Assembly (NCBI GenBank): GCA_022709995.1
Contig: JAKLHU010000177.1
Location: 1 to 5,520, forward strand
Length of the DNA stretch: 5,520 nucleotides
DNA from: Verrucomicrobiota bacterium
GTDB lineage: Bacteria > Verrucomicrobiota > Lentisphaeria > Oligosphaerales > Oligosphaeraceae
Reading direction: 5' to 3'
The notes under the pieces were generated by a model, which made no database searches, had not been told where the DNA came from, and saw only the letters and a program-made list of their open reading frames with translations. Both the position numbers and the translations under genes were made by a program. Shown here piece by piece: positions 5,088 through 5,520 of this stretch. Each line of letters opens with the position of its first letter. The first letter of the stretch is position 1.

Positions 5088-5520
5088 TTATTGCAGCAGT
5101 TTCCTGGTCGCGGCGAGGCATTTTTCGACGGCTTCGAGCGCCGGGTAGGCCGGGCATTCGTATTCGATGATGTACCATTCGGTGTTGCCCTTGGTCTGGC
5201 AGAAGGCGAAGATGTCCCGCCAGGGGCATTCGTCGTCGCCGATGAGGGGCTCGTAGCCTTTGGCGCGGCTGTAGGGTTTCAGGTGGATGGTCTGGCAGCG
5301 TCCGGGATAGGTGTTCAGGGTTTGCAGGAGGTTGGCGTTGCCGGCCAGGGCATTGCCGGTGTCGAGCTGCATGACGACGCGGGCGCTGGTGTTGCTCATG
5401 AACGTGTCCCAGGTCGTCTTGCCATCCAGCAGGGCGAAGTCCTGGGAATGGTTGTGGTAGCCGCAGCGGAGACCGTAGACCGCCAGCTGGTCGGCGATGC
5501 GGTTCATGGCGACGGCTTTT
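5088..5520 (-). CDS. sugar phosphate isomerase/epimerase, C-terminal part
   Basis: The frame runs in from the right edge and ends at TAA 5090-5088, leaving 143 C-terminal residues; the family is usually 250-300 residues, so roughly the first half is missing. The ATG at 5507 is internal: the frame stays open beyond it (KAVA before M) and the sequence around it is the mid-protein helix that precedes the GYHNH strand. Numbering from that Met, GYHNH (16-20), MQLDTGNA (46-53), TIHLKPYS (73-80) and EWYIIEYE (110-117) are successive strand-end motifs of the xylose-isomerase-like TIM barrel. D49, H75 and E115 are the likely metal ligands. Members interconvert or epimerise sugars, inositol derivatives or hydroxypyruvate-type compounds; the substrate cannot be read from this fragment. 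There is no signal peptide in the visible part. A terminator-like hairpin follows it, so it is probably a separate transcription unit from dapA. Confidence 0.88.
   Translation of the reverse strand, partial: KAVAMNRIADQLAVYGLRCGYHNHSQDFALLDGKTTWDTFMSNTSARVVMQLDTGNALAGNANLLQTLNTYPGRCQTIHLKPYSRAKGYEPLIGDDECPWRDIFAFCQTKGNTEWYIIEYECPAYPALEAVEKCLAATRKLLQ

Overview
This is a GC-rich bacterial window with short intergenic gaps and no RNA gene, CRISPR array or mobile element that I can recognise. The gene content (an AIM24/TIGR00266 protein, a polysaccharide-type aldo/keto reductase, a xylose-isomerase-like TIM barrel protein and an E. coli-numbered DapA) fits a free-living or gut Gram-negative heterotroph. 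A member of the PVC group such as Lentisphaerae or Verrucomicrobia is a guess, not something the sequence proves.

Plus strand, 1-1974. The window opens inside the 3' end of an unidentified gene (3-248). After a 56-bp gap comes a complete AIM24-family protein (305-985), and after a further 119 bp an aldo/keto reductase with an intact catalytic tetrad (1105-1974). Both gaps hold GGCC/CCGG-rich inverted repeats and no convincing promoter, so the three genes may share one transcript, but this is not established.

Convergent junction, 1975-2145. The plus-strand genes meet a minus-strand operon here. A good rho-independent terminator for the minus-strand operon lies at 2109-2137. A weaker candidate for the plus strand lies at 1987-2024.

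Minus-strand operon, 4987 down to 2109. A sigma70-like promoter (4960-4987) precedes dapA (3958-4851), the lysine/diaminopimelate branch-point enzyme. After an intercistronic stretch containing three stacked inverted repeats comes a polytopic membrane protein (3084-3842) that I read as a diverged relative of the cobalamin synthase CobS with its acidic active-site motif lost. It overlaps by 4 bp (GTGA) a ten-helix EamA/DMT-family exporter (2146-3087), so the last two genes are probably translationally coupled. A biosynthetic enzyme followed by two membrane proteins suggests, by inference only, a link between diaminopimelate/lysine synthesis and export or cell-envelope work.

Right edge, 5004-5520. 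The 3' part of a sugar phosphate isomerase/epimerase gene on the minus strand ends at 5088, followed by a likely terminator (5004-5038) that separates it from the dapA operon. The most interesting item is the CobS-like protein in a context without any cobalamin gene.
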